Origin: Dorea sp. AM10-31
GTDB taxonomy: Bacteria; Bacillota; Clostridia; Lachnospirales; Lachnospiraceae
Assembly (NCBI RefSeq): GCF_003435815.1
Contig: NZ_QTUV01000007.1
Location: 108,489 to 172,488 of the forward strand
Direction of reading: 5' to 3'
DNA length: 64,000 nucleotides
Shown here: positions 26,078-38,160 of the stretch, piece after piece
How the letters are laid out: every line of letters begins with the position of its first letter
How positions within the stretch are numbered: the first letter of the stretch is position 1
Position numbers and translations under genes: made by a program
Notes under the pieces: generated by a model
The model's database searches: none
What the model was told of the DNA's origin: nothing
What the model saw: the letters and a program-made list of their open reading frames with translations, nothing else

Positions 26078-26695
26078 TTGAAATCATTTCCGAAACCCCT
26101 CACTGCAGCAGAAGAAGCTTATTATATGCAAAAGTATACAGAGGGCGACCTGAAAGCAAAACATATTCTGATCGAACGGAATTTGCGCCTTGTTGCACAT
26201 ATTGTGAAAAAATATCCATCCAGAGAGGAGGATGTGGAAGATCTTTTGTCGATCGGGACAATCGGGCTTATTAAAGCAGTTGTAAGTTTTGATCCGGAAA
26301 AACGTGTGCGTCTGGGAACATATGCGGCGCGGTGCATTGAAAATGAGATATTGATGCATCTGCGTGCGAAGAAAAAAATGTCCCGGGAAATTTCACTGTA
26401 CGAGCCGATCGGGACAGACAGGGAAGGCAATGAAATCCAGCTTTTTGATGTGATCGAAACAAAAGAAGAAGATGCGCACAGACATGCGGAATTAAAAGAA
26501 TCGGTCCGGATTTTGTATGCAAAAATGGAGTCGGAATTATCTCAGAGAGAACGGCTGGTTCTGAAAATGCGATACGGACTTTATGGGGAAGAGGAGTATA
26601 CGCAGAGGGAGATTGCCGGACAGCTTGGAATTTCTCGTTCTTATGTATCACGGATTGAGAAAAGTGCGATCGAAAAACTGCGTACATTTTTTTAG
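26078..26695 (+). CDS. sigK: Sporulation sigma factor SigK
   Basis: About 205 residues from a TTG at 26078, with GAGAGGTG 6 bp upstream; an in-frame GTG at 26069 overlaps that site. The protein begins KSFPKPLTAAEEAYY, aligning with the mature start of B. subtilis SigK, so the 20-residue pro-sequence is absent. Region 2 has LIERNLRLVAHIVKKY, DLLSIGTIGLIKAV and GTYAARCIENEILMHLR. Region 4 has YTQREIAGQLGISRSYVSRIEKSAI. The gene is uninterrupted. SigK drives late mother-cell genes such as spore-coat genes, which is relevant to the disrupted cotJC at 46 kb. Confidence 0.92.
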   Translation: MKSFPKPLTAAEEAYYMQKYTEGDLKAKHILIERNLRLVAHIVKKYPSREEDVEDLLSIGTIGLIKAVVSFDPEKRVRLGTYAARCIENEILMHLRAKKKMSREISLYEPIGTDREGNEIQLFDVIETKEEDAHRHAELKESVRILYAKMESELSQRERLVLKMRYGLYGEEEYTQREIAGQLGISRSYVSRIEKSAIEKLRTFF

Positions 26696-26787
26696 CTGTT
26701 ATAGCAGCCGGAGGAAACTGTCGCTGGCGGAGTTTTGCAGGTACAGCAGTAAACGCATGGAATAAGCAGGAAGAAAGAGGTGGATAC

Positions 26788-28329
26788 ATGGGAGTTTGTA
26801 TAGTAAATTCAGCAGTGATTCAGGGTGTTGAAGCGAAGATGATACAGGTGGAGGCAGATGTCAGCAATGGTCTGCCTGTGTTTCATATGGTGGGATATCT
26901 GTCCGGTGAGGTACGGGAGGCAGCAGAACGTGTGCGGACAGCGATCCGTAACAGTGGTATTGTGCTGCCTCCGAAGAAAATCATTGTAAATCTGGCGCCC
27001 GGCTCAATAAGGAAAAAAGGAACAGCGTTTGACCTTCCTATTGCATTAAGTATTATGGCAGCACTTGAAATATTTCCAGAAGAACGATTGCGAGATGTAA
27101 TGGTTGCCGGTGAACTGGGGCTGGACGGAAGTGTACAAAAGGTCTCCGGAATTTTACCAATCGTACAGAAAGCAGGAAGAGAAGGCTTTAAATGCTGCAT
27201 TGTACCGGAGCAGAATGCGGCGGAAGGTGCACTGGTAGAAAAGATCACGGTATATGGTGTGAATTCACTGGAGGAAGTGTGCAGTTATCTGAAAGGAGAA
27301 AAAAAGCTGGAACCGGCGATGTGCAAAGATGCCAGAGAATGTGGGAGACTGTTGGATTCGGAACTTTTGGATTACAGTGAGATACAGGGACAAGAAATTG
27401 TAAAAAGAGCTGCGACAGTGGCGGTTGCCGGTGGACATAATCTGCTGTTAGTTGGGCCACCGGGAAGTGGAAAGACGATGGCTGCAAAGAGAATTCCAAC
27501 CATTTTACCGAAGCCTTCATTGGAAGAATCGATGGAAGTTACAAGTCTCTACAGTGTCGTTGGAAAAGTGGAGGAAACCCATCCGTTGATGTTAGGAAGA
27601 CCGTTCCGGGAGGTGCATCATACGGTTACAAAAGCGGCATTGATCGGTGGCGGGAATTACCCGGTTCCGGGAGAGATCAGTCTGGCACATGGAGGTGTCC
27701 TCTTCCTGGACGAGCTTGCGGAGTTTAAAAAGTCTGTTCTGGAAGTGCTCCGCCAGCCTTTGGAAGAGCAGAAGATCCATCTCGCCAGGAATCAGGCAAA
27801 TTATACATTTCCGGCAGATTTCATGCTTGTTGCGGCAATGAACCCATGTCCCTGCGGAAATTATCCGGCTCAGACGTGTACATGCACACCACAGCAGATC
27901 CAGAATTATCTGGCAAGGATCAGTCAGCCGTTTTTAGACCGGTTGGATATCTGCATCGAAACACCGCGCGTGGATTATGCGGCCCTCCATACACAACAGA
28001 AGCAGGAACGCTCAGTAGATATACGTGCACGCGTGTGTGCAGCGAGAGAAATACAGAAAAAGAGATATGAAGGATTGCCGTTTTCGGTAAATGCAAGGCT
28101 GGGAGCAAAGGAAATCCGAAAACACTGTGTGCTAGACGCTGTGACGGAACAGATTATGGAGCAGGCATTCTGTACACTTGGTCTGACAGCGCGGACATAT
28201 CATAAGATTCTGCGTGTGGCACGGACGATCGCAGATCTTGCCGGAAGTGAGGTGATCACTCCGGCGCATATTAAAGAGGCAATCGGATACCGTACGGTAG
28301 ATAAAAAATACTGGGGGAAAGGCTTATGA
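26788..28329 (+). CDS. comM: ComM/YifB-type Mg-chelatase-like AAA+ ATPase
   Basis: 513 residues. The N-terminal ChlI-like domain (VEADVSNGLPVFHMVGY) is followed by the AAA+ core, with GPPGSGKT as Walker A, HGGVLFLDELAEF as Walker B, and AAMNPCPCGNY. A C-terminal Mg-chelatase domain completes it. ComM is a hexameric helicase that helps branch migration in natural transformation in some bacteria. It is coupled to dprA by a 4-bp ATGA overlap, in keeping with a DNA-uptake or recombination role. Confidence 0.94.
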   Translation: MGVCIVNSAVIQGVEAKMIQVEADVSNGLPVFHMVGYLSGEVREAAERVRTAIRNSGIVLPPKKIIVNLAPGSIRKKGTAFDLPIALSIMAALEIFPEERLRDVMVAGELGLDGSVQKVSGILPIVQKAGREGFKCCIVPEQNAAEGALVEKITVYGVNSLEEVCSYLKGEKKLEPAMCKDARECGRLLDSELLDYSEIQGQEIVKRAATVAVAGGHNLLLVGPPGSGKTMAAKRIPTILPKPSLEESMEVTSLYSVVGKVEETHPLMLGRPFREVHHTVTKAALIGGGNYPVPGEISLAHGGVLFLDELAEFKKSVLEVLRQPLEEQKIHLARNQANYTFPADFMLVAAMNPCPCGNYPAQTCTCTPQQIQNYLARISQPFLDRLDICIETPRVDYAALHTQQKQERSVDIRARVCAAREIQKKRYEGLPFSVNARLGAKEIRKHCVLDAVTEQIMEQAFCTLGLTARTYHKILRVARTIADLAGSEVITPAHIKEAIGYRTVDKKYWGKGL

Positions 28330-29405
28330 TTTATGAATATTGGTATGCTGGGATTTCCGGGCTTAACTGTATGAAAAAGAAAAAACTGCGTGAAATTTTA
28401 AAGACAGCAGAAATGATTTATTATATAGAAGAAATAAAATTAACAGAACTGGGGATACTGACGGACAGAGAAATCCAGGCACTTATAAAAGCAAAAAAAC
28501 AGCAGGATATAAAAGAAAAATGGGAGATGCTGGAAGAGAAAAATATCCGTTTTATTCCGTATTTTTCGGAAGAATATCCAGTGCGCCTTAAGAATATTCC
28601 GGCGCCTCCATATGCACTCTATGTGAGAGGCAGGCTGCCGGACAGTGACAGACCTGCGGCTGCTTTGGTGGGTGCAAGAAACTGTACGCATTATGGCGAG
28701 AGAATGGCATTAGAATATGGAGAAAAGCTGGCAGAAAACGGGATTAGTATTATCAGCGGGATGGCAAGAGGAATTGATGGCGCCGGACAAAGAGGTGCAT
28801 TAAATGCCGGGGGAATGACATATGGTATATTAGGATGTGGCGTGGATATCTGTTATCCGGGAGAACATCGCGGACTATATCAGGATCTGATCAAAAAAGG
28901 CGGTGTGATTTCAGAACAGAGTCCGGGAAGCCCGCCTCTTGCCAGGTACTTTCCTGCGCGTAACCGTATCATCAGCGGGATGGCAGATATCGTACTTGTA
29001 ATAGAAGCAAAAGAAAAAAGCGGCTCTCTTATTACGGCAGACCAGGCGCTGGAACAGGGGAAGGAAGTTTATGCACTTCCGGGACCTGTAACAAGCCTTT
29101 TAAGTCAGGGGTGTCACCGGCTGATCGCGCAAGGTGCAGGGATTTTGCTAAGTCCGGAAGACCTGATGGAAACGATGGGAATTTGTTTGTCAAAAAGCAG
29201 ACAAAATAAATCATCGGAGAAAAAAGTACTTGAAAGTCCAGAAAATATGGTGTATAGTTGTGTCGGTTTGTTTCCAAAGGGACTTCAGGAGCTTGCGCAG
29301 GAGACAAAACTGGCTCCGGAGATACTTATGGAAGAGTTAATAACGCTTGAACTGCAAGGGTTTGTCAAAGAAATATCGAAGAATTATTATGTGAAAATGC
29401 GCTAA
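28326..29405 (+). CDS. dprA: DNA-processing protein DprA/Smf
   Basis: 359 residues. An N-terminal helical region is followed by the Rossmann-like DprA domain, with AALVGARNCTHYG, SGMARGIDGAGQRGAL, GCGVDICYPGEHRGLY, SEQSPGSPP, RNRIISGMAD and GSLITADQALEQG. A C-terminal winged-helix-like part follows. DprA loads RecA on incoming single-stranded DNA. The ATG overlaps the comM stop. topA follows 33 bp downstream, the usual order. Confidence 0.95.
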   Translation: MIYEYWYAGISGLNCMKKKKLREILKTAEMIYYIEEIKLTELGILTDREIQALIKAKKQQDIKEKWEMLEEKNIRFIPYFSEEYPVRLKNIPAPPYALYVRGRLPDSDRPAAALVGARNCTHYGERMALEYGEKLAENGISIISGMARGIDGAGQRGALNAGGMTYGILGCGVDICYPGEHRGLYQDLIKKGGVISEQSPGSPPLARYFPARNRIISGMADIVLVIEAKEKSGSLITADQALEQGKEVYALPGPVTSLLSQGCHRLIAQGAGILLSPEDLMETMGICLSKSRQNKSSEKKVLESPENMVYSCVGLFPKGLQELAQETKLAPEILMEELITLELQGFVKEISKNYYVKMR

Positions 29406-29438
29406 AAAGCGGGGCGGATTTTATGGAGGAAATCATAT

Positions 29439-31520
29439 ATGGCACGTTATCTTGTGATCGTGGAGTCACCGACGAAGGTGAAGACAATTAAAAAATTTTT
29501 AGGAAGTAATTATGTAGTCGTAGCGTCTAACGGACATGTGCGCGATCTGCCGAAGAGCCAGCTTGGTGTCGGACCTGAGAATGACTATGAACCAAAGTAT
29601 ATAACAATCCGTGGCAAGGGAGAGATTCTTGCAAATCTTCGAAAAGAAGTGAAAAAAGCAGATAAAGTATATCTTGCAACTGACCCGGACCGCGAAGGAG
29701 AAGCGATTTCCTGGCATTTATGCAAAGCACTGAAACTGGAAAACAAGAAAACGTACCGAATCAGTTTTAATGAGATTACGAAAAACGCAGTCAAAGCATC
29801 TCTGAAAAATGCCAGAGAGATTGATATGGATCTGGTAGATGCCCAGCAGGCGAGACGTGTCCTTGACCGCGTGGTTGGATATAAAATCAGCCCGGTACTC
29901 TGGGCGAAAGTAAAAAGAGGTTTAAGTGCGGGACGCGTACAGTCTGTAGCACTTCGTATCATTGCTGACCGTGAAGAAGAGATCAATGCATTTATTCCGG
30001 AAGAATACTGGAGCCTGGATGCGAATCTGAAAGTCAAAGGCGAGAGAAAACTCCTGAATGCCAAGTTTTACGGAACAGATAAGAAAAAGATGACGATTTC
30101 ATCCAAAGAGGAACTGGATAAGATCTTAAAAGAATTAGAAGGTGCATCTTATGAAGTCGCTGAGATTAAAAAAGGGGAACGTACAAAGAAAGCACCGGTT
30201 CCATTTACAACCAGTACATTACAGCAGGAAGCATCCAAAGCATTGAATTTTGCTACAGGAAAAACGATGCAGATCGCACAGCAGTTGTATGAAGGTGTCG
30301 ATATCAAAGGAAATGGAACCGTCGGTCTGATCACGTATCTGCGTACCGATTCTACTCGTATTTCAGATGAAGCAGATGCAAATGTACGTGCTTATATCGG
30401 AGAACAGTACGGAGAAGAGTATGTTGCAGTTGGAGAAACAAAAGCAAAGACAGGCGGCAAGATCATCCAGGATGCGCATGAGGCGATCCGTCCGACAGAT
30501 CCGGCAAGAACACCGGCGGCAATCAAAGAATCTCTGACAAGAGATCAGTTCCGTCTGTATCAGCTTATCTGGAAGCGTTTCCTTGCCAGCAGAATGCAAC
30601 CGGCAAAATATGAGACAACATCTGTGAAGATCAGTGCAGGAAAATATCGTTTTACAGTAGCTGCTTCCAAGATTGTATTCCAGGGATTCAGACTGGTTTA
30701 TACAGAAGCAGGAGAAGAGAAAGAAGAAAAATCTGTATTGATGAAAGGGCTGGATATGGATTCAAAGCTCACAAAAGAAAGTTTTGATACGAAGCAGCAC
30801 TTTACACAGCCACCGGCACATTATACAGAAGCAACACTTGTAAAAGCTCTTGAAGAACTGGGCATTGGACGTCCAAGCACGTATGCACCGACAATTTCAA
30901 CGATTATTGCCAGAAGATATGTTGCAAAAGAGAACAAGAATCTGTATCTGACAGAACTGGGAGAAGTTGTAGATAATATCATGTTACAGTCCTTCCCAAG
31001 TATTGTAGATGTGAATTTTACAGCCAACATGGAAAGCCTGCTTGATGGTGTGGCAGAAGGCAAGGTAAAATGGAAGACGATTATCGAGAACTTCTATCCG
31101 GATATTGAAGCCGCAGTGGAAAAGGCACAGAAAGAACTAGAGACAGTCAAGATCGAAGATGAAGTGACTGACGTTGTCTGTGAACAGTGCGGACGCAACA
31201 TGGTCATCAAATACGGTCCACACGGAAAATTCCTCGCATGTCCGGGATTCCCGGAGTGTAGAAATACAAAGCCTTATCTGGAAAAAATCGGTGTTTCCTG
31301 CCCGCTTTGTGGAAAAGATGTTGTGCTCCGTAAGACAAAGAAAGGCAGAAAATATTACGGATGTGAAGACAATCCGGACTGTGAATTTATGTCATGGCAG
31401 AAACCGGTTCAGAAAAAGTGTCCGAGATGTGGAAATTATATGGTCGAAAAGGGAAATAAGATCTGTTGTAGTGACGCTCAGTGCGGATATGTAGAAAATA
31501 AGGAAAATTCTGATAAATAA
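29439..31520 (+). CDS. topA: DNA topoisomerase I
   Basis: A 693-residue type IA topoisomerase. The Toprim domain starts YLVIVESPTKVKTI and carries ATDPDREGEAISWHL. The catalytic tyrosine lies in GLITYLRTDSTR (Tyr300). HEAIRPT and GIGRPSTYAPTI follow. At the C-terminus are three Cys4 zinc ribbons (about 575-605, 618-650, 655-690: CEQCGRN, CPLCGKD, CPRCGNY). It relaxes negative supercoils. A ribosome binding site (GGAGG) precedes the ATG. Confidence 0.96.
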   Translation: MARYLVIVESPTKVKTIKKFLGSNYVVVASNGHVRDLPKSQLGVGPENDYEPKYITIRGKGEILANLRKEVKKADKVYLATDPDREGEAISWHLCKALKLENKKTYRISFNEITKNAVKASLKNAREIDMDLVDAQQARRVLDRVVGYKISPVLWAKVKRGLSAGRVQSVALRIIADREEEINAFIPEEYWSLDANLKVKGERKLLNAKFYGTDKKKMTISSKEELDKILKELEGASYEVAEIKKGERTKKAPVPFTTSTLQQEASKALNFATGKTMQIAQQLYEGVDIKGNGTVGLITYLRTDSTRISDEADANVRAYIGEQYGEEYVAVGETKAKTGGKIIQDAHEAIRPTDPARTPAAIKESLTRDQFRLYQLIWKRFLASRMQPAKYETTSVKISAGKYRFTVAASKIVFQGFRLVYTEAGEEKEEKSVLMKGLDMDSKLTKESFDTKQHFTQPPAHYTEATLVKALEELGIGRPSTYAPTISTIIARRYVAKENKNLYLTELGEVVDNIMLQSFPSIVDVNFTANMESLLDGVAEGKVKWKTIIENFYPDIEAAVEKAQKELETVKIEDEVTDVVCEQCGRNMVIKYGPHGKFLACPGFPECRNTKPYLEKIGVSCPLCGKDVVLRKTKKGRKYYGCEDNPDCEFMSWQKPVQKKCPRCGNYMVEKGNKICCSDAQCGYVENKENSDK

Positions 31521-31532
31521 CAATAATATTCG

Positions 31533-31561
31533 TTGAATTATAGTGAATTGTATGATAATAT
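31533..31561 (+). promoter_or_regulatory. Candidate sigma-A promoter for codY
   Basis: TTGAAT (31533-31538), a 17-bp spacer and TAATAT (31556-31561), 25 bp before the start at 31587. I found no good match to the CodY box here. Confidence 0.6.
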
Positions 31562-31586
31562 AACTTCATAGGATGGAGGAGTGCAA

Positions 31587-32369
31587 ATGAGTGTACAATT
31601 ATTAGACAAAACTAGAAAAATCAACAAGTTACTTCACAACAATAATTCAAGTAAAGTGGTCTTTAATGATATTTGTGAAGTTCTGACAGAGATTCTGTCA
31701 TCGAATGTACTGGTGGTCAGCAAAAAAGGAAAAGTTCTCGGAGGAAGCAAATGTACAGGTGTTCCGTATATAGAAGAACTGATCCAGAAGGAAGTAGGCA
31801 GACATATTGATGATATGTTAAATGAACGTCTGCTCAGCATTCTTTCGACAAAGGAAAATGTGAATCTTGAGACTCTTGGATTTTCGGAAGAAGCCTCAAA
31901 AGGTTATCAGGCTATTATAACTCCAATCGATATCGCAGGAGAGAGACTCGGCACATTATTCATCTATAAGAAAGACGAAGTATATGAGATTGATGATATC
32001 ATTTTAAGTGAATATGGAACAACAGTTGTTGGTCTTGAGATGCTTCGTTCTGTAAATGAAGAAAGTGCGGAGGAAACAAGAAAAGAACACATTGTACAGT
32101 CAGCCATCAGCACACTTTCTTATTCTGAACTGGAAGCGATCATTCATATTTTTGATGAACTGGATGGTACAGAAGGAATCCTGGTTGCAAGCAAGATTGC
32201 AGACCGTGTAGGAATTACTCGTTCTGTGATCGTGAATGCGCTTCGCAAGTTTGAGAGTGCCGGAGTTATTGAATCCAGATCTTCCGGTATGAAGGGAACT
32301 TATATCAAAGTTGTGAATGATTATGTATTTACGGAACTGGATAAGATCAAAGCAGAGCGCAACAATTAA
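31587..32369 (+). CDS. codY: GTP- and branched-chain-amino-acid-sensing repressor CodY
   Basis: 260 residues from the ATG at 31587, with GGAGGAG upstream. The start SVQLLDKTRKINKLL leads into the N-terminal GAF domain. The C-terminal winged helix has ASKIADRVGITRSVIVNALRKFESAGVIESRS, very close to the family consensus. CodY represses amino-acid uptake and biosynthesis, competence and other post-exponential genes when nutrients are plentiful. Its place after topA, without the hslUV-xerC genes of B. subtilis, is seen in Clostridia. Confidence 0.95.
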   Translation: MSVQLLDKTRKINKLLHNNNSSKVVFNDICEVLTEILSSNVLVVSKKGKVLGGSKCTGVPYIEELIQKEVGRHIDDMLNERLLSILSTKENVNLETLGFSEEASKGYQAIITPIDIAGERLGTLFIYKKDEVYEIDDIILSEYGTTVVGLEMLRSVNEESAEETRKEHIVQSAISTLSYSELEAIIHIFDELDGTEGILVASKIADRVGITRSVIVNALRKFESAGVIESRSSGMKGTYIKVVNDYVFTELDKIKAERNN

Positions 32370-32379
32370 GATGAAGTAT

Positions 32380-32407
32380 AAGGGTATCGGGAGACTGGTA
32401 CCCTTTT
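32380..32407 (+). terminator. Intrinsic terminator after codY
   Basis: The stem AAGGGTA (32380-32386) pairs with TACCCTT (32399-32405), with a 12-nt loop and TTTTCTTTG. Confidence 0.7.
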
Positions 32408-32446
32408 CTTTGATTGAAGATGAGATGAATTTTACTGGAGGATATA

Positions 32447-32758
32447 ATGGAAAAATTTCAGGACGATACGGTGAAACTCGAGATGATAAAAACGATTCTT
32501 GACGGGGGATATTTTAACGATAATATCTATCTGTGTAAGATGATTAAGTATAATGAAGAAGAGGAATGCATATATCTGTTAACGGGGAAGACGGAACTGT
32601 CAGAATTTTCTTTGGACAGTATCTATGAGTGCACGATGACGGATGAGGAAGAAGAGGTCAAATGCAGAGGAAAGATTGTCGAACGGTACTGGGATAAGAG
32701 AGGAAAAGTACTTGTTTTCCATGTGGAAAATGGATTTTATAAAAATACTGTAAACTAA
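32447..32758 (+). CDS. Conserved-looking small protein of unknown function
   Basis: 103 acidic residues (TVKLEMIKTILDGG, YLLTGKTELSEFSLDSIYEC, GKIVERYWDKRGKVLVFHVENGFYKNTV). I do not recognise the family. The alternation of strands and short turns looks like a small beta-barrel, and the FxVENGFYKN ending is reminiscent of some PilZ-neighbour domains, but this is not solid. It has a good GGAGG site, lies alone between the codY terminator and the groES control region, and its own terminator uses part of the CIRCE operator. Confidence 0.7.
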   Translation: MEKFQDDTVKLEMIKTILDGGYFNDNIYLCKMIKYNEEEECIYLLTGKTELSEFSLDSIYECTMTDEEEEVKCRGKIVERYWDKRGKVLVFHVENGFYKNTVN

Positions 32759-32768
32759 ACAAAGGCGG

Positions 32769-32797
32769 TTGACAAAATATTAAGAGAGTGCTATTTT
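32769..32797 (+). promoter_or_regulatory. groESL promoter (sigma-A type)
   Basis: TTGACA (32769-32774), a 17-bp spacer and TATTTT (32792-32797). The CIRCE operator starts 15 bp after the -10 box, the classic layout. Confidence 0.8.
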
Positions 32798-32827
32798 ATA
32801 TCTAGAGTTTCTTAGCACTCTCTTTTT
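32782..32827 (+). terminator. Terminator hairpin overlapping the groESL promoter and CIRCE
   Basis: A perfect 12-bp stem, AAGAGAGTGCTA (32782-32793) with TAGCACTCTCTT (32813-32824), followed by TTT (five consecutive T's at 32823-32827). Only transcripts from upstream carry both arms, so it can end the 103-residue gene's mRNA without affecting groESL. Confidence 0.65.
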
Positions 32828-32838
32828 GTGAGTGCTAA
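32812..32838 (+). promoter_or_regulatory. CIRCE operator (HrcA binding site)
   Basis: TTAGCACTC, nine bases, GAGTGCTAA: an exact match to the CIRCE consensus. HrcA bound here represses groESL, and heat or unfolded protein relieves it. hrcA itself is not in the window. Confidence 0.97.
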
Positions 32839-32875
32839 CAAAATAAATAAGTATATCATTTAAGGAGGAATAAAT

Positions 32876-34833
<1,958 letters not shown>

Positions 34834-34842
34834 GAAAAAGTT

Positions 34843-34876
34843 AAGAAAACTCCCTGTATGGGGAGTTTTCTTTTTT
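34843..34876 (+). terminator. Intrinsic terminator of groESL
   Basis: The 12-bp stem AAGAAAACTCCC (34843-34854) pairs with GGGAGTTTTCTT (34861-34872), with a 6-nt loop and a T run. Confidence 0.92.
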
Positions 34877-34927
34877 CTTGTTTTTGTGCTACAATAGACA
34901 CATTGAGAAAAGCGGAGGATGTAAGAC

Positions 34928-35428
34928 ATGAATGACATATGTACAGAACAGCTTATTAAAAGGAAGAAAAGCAAAGGTCAGTGGTTTCTGGAAGGAATGG
35001 TGCTTGCAGCGACTTTACTGAGTGTATATGGTGTCGTACATTGTCTTTTTTTTATAGTGCTTACAGTTATATTACTTGTAATGGATATATATTTGTATCT
35101 GGAATTTGATGCAGAATATGAATATTTATTTGTGAATGGGGAACTGGATGTTGACAAGATCATACATAAGTCGAGAAGAAGACGAATCTGTACAATAAAG
35201 TTAGAAGAAATAGAGGTCCTGGCTCCATTTGGAACAGGTGAACTCAGACAGTACCAGCGGGCAAAGAAAAGCGATTATAGCTCGGGCAGACGCAATGATC
35301 AGACTTATGTGCTAGTTGTTTCCAGGGCAGGAGAATTAAGAAAAATTATTTTTGAACCGAATCAGACGATTGTAGACGGGTATGCCGGAATGATTCCGGG
35401 AAAAGTTACATACAAATCTGCAAAATAG
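34928..35428 (+). CDS. Uncharacterised membrane protein with basic C-terminal domain
   Basis: 166 residues. A basic N-terminus is followed by two close hydrophobic segments (about 20-60, LEGMVLAATLLSVYGVVHC and FIVLTVILLVMDIYLYL). A soluble domain follows with FDAEYEYLFVNGELDVDKI, SRRRRICTIKLEEIEVLAP and YVLVVSRAGELRKIIFEPN. The last part resembles a PH-like membrane-associated domain found in unknown Lachnospiraceae proteins; I cannot name a function. It is a single gene between groESL and guaB. Confidence 0.75.
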   Translation: MNDICTEQLIKRKKSKGQWFLEGMVLAATLLSVYGVVHCLFFIVLTVILLVMDIYLYLEFDAEYEYLFVNGELDVDKIIHKSRRRRICTIKLEEIEVLAPFGTGELRQYQRAKKSDYSSGRRNDQTYVLVVSRAGELRKIIFEPNQTIVDGYAGMIPGKVTYKSAK

Positions 35429-35464
35429 TCAGAAAAATGTATTTTGTATGTATAAAAAAACAAG

Positions 35465-35494
35465 TTGACAAACGATAGCAAAGTTCGTTATGAT
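35465..35494 (+). promoter_or_regulatory. guaB promoter
   Basis: Consensus TTGACA (35465-35470), an 18-bp spacer and TATGAT (35489-35494), about 80 bp before the guaB ATG. The leader has no riboswitch I can recognise. Confidence 0.75.
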
Positions 35495-35564
35495 ACCAGT
35501 TAATTATAGGAAAGAGCAAAACGGAGTTTTTACCCCGATAAGCTATAAATAAGGATAAGAGTGA

Positions 35565-37031
<1,467 letters not shown>

Positions 37032-37090
37032 AAGAGAATAATACCAGAGAAATTTGGCGTTATAATAGACATTACAGCAGGAGGCAAGAT

Positions 37091-38122
37091 ATGAAGCGGG
37101 CATTTGGAACATTGAAAACAAAAGAAAAGGCAGAATTGTATCTGTTGAAGAATGAAAAAGGGATGGAAGTTGCTATTTCCGATTATGGCGCAACGATTGT
37201 AAATGTGATCGTACCGGATAAGGAAGGACATCCGACGGATGTTGTTCTCGGATATGACGATGTCAGTGGTTATGAAAAAGGCGACCGTGTATTTGGCGCA
37301 TTTGTAGGACGTGTGGCAAACCGTATTGCAGGAGGTTCATTTACATTAAATGGTAAGACTTATGAACTGACAAAGAATGATGGGGATAATACACTACACG
37401 GTGGTAGAGATATGATGAATAAGCGTATGTGGAAAGTTGAAGAATCTACAGATAACAGCGTGACTTTATCACTTGACAGCCCAGATGGAGACCAGGGATT
37501 TCCAGGAAATCTTAAGCTGACAGTAACTTATACGGTTACACCGGAGAATGAACTGGAAATTGTTTATGGATCAACAGCAGATGCAGATACACTGCTGAAT
37601 CTTACAAATCACAGTTATTTTAATCTCGCCGGACAGGGAAGTGGCGATGTACTGGATCAGAAAGTAACGATCAGTGCAGATTATTTTACTCTTGCAGATG
37701 CCCAGAGTATTCCGACAGGTGAACTGACACCTGTAAAGGGAACACCGATGGATTTTAATGAAGCAAAAGCGATCGGACAGGATATAGAAGCGGATTACCA
37801 GCCGTTGATCGATGGAAAAGGTTACGATCATAACTGGGTGATCAGAGGTGAAGGATTCCGCAAAGCTGCCTCCATGTATTCTGATAAGACAGGAATCCAT
37901 ATGGATGTATATACAGATCTTCCGGGTATGCAGTTGTATACAGCAAACTATGTTGATTATGAGAAAGGCAAAGGCGGAGCTGAATACCGTATCCGCAATG
38001 CTGCCTGCTTTGAAACACAGTTTTTCCCGGATGCCATTCATCATTCGGAGTTTGCGCAGCCGGTTATCAAGGCGAATGAACTATTTACATCCAAAACGGT
38101 ATATCAGTTTTCTATTCAATAA
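37091..38122 (+). CDS. galM: Galactose mutarotase (aldose 1-epimerase)
   Basis: A 343-residue beta-sandwich enzyme. Family motifs are SDYGATIVNV, GRVANRIAGG, LHGG with a catalytic-site His, TNHSYFNL with the second His, and FETQFFPDAIHH, which holds the catalytic Glu. It converts beta- to alpha-galactose or glucose and helps the Leloir pathway. No other Leloir gene adjoins it here. An AGGAGG site precedes the ATG. Confidence 0.95.
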   Translation: MKRAFGTLKTKEKAELYLLKNEKGMEVAISDYGATIVNVIVPDKEGHPTDVVLGYDDVSGYEKGDRVFGAFVGRVANRIAGGSFTLNGKTYELTKNDGDNTLHGGRDMMNKRMWKVEESTDNSVTLSLDSPDGDQGFPGNLKLTVTYTVTPENELEIVYGSTADADTLLNLTNHSYFNLAGQGSGDVLDQKVTISADYFTLADAQSIPTGELTPVKGTPMDFNEAKAIGQDIEADYQPLIDGKGYDHNWVIRGEGFRKAASMYSDKTGIHMDVYTDLPGMQLYTANYVDYEKGKGGAEYRIRNAACFETQFFPDAIHHSEFAQPVIKANELFTSKTVYQFSIQ

Positions 38123-38160
38123 GAATTTACAAAAGGCATAGAATATATGCCATATGAATA

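Noticed and set aside
31501..31560. CodY autoregulatory box before codY
   Set aside because: The best candidates match the 15-base CodY consensus poorly.
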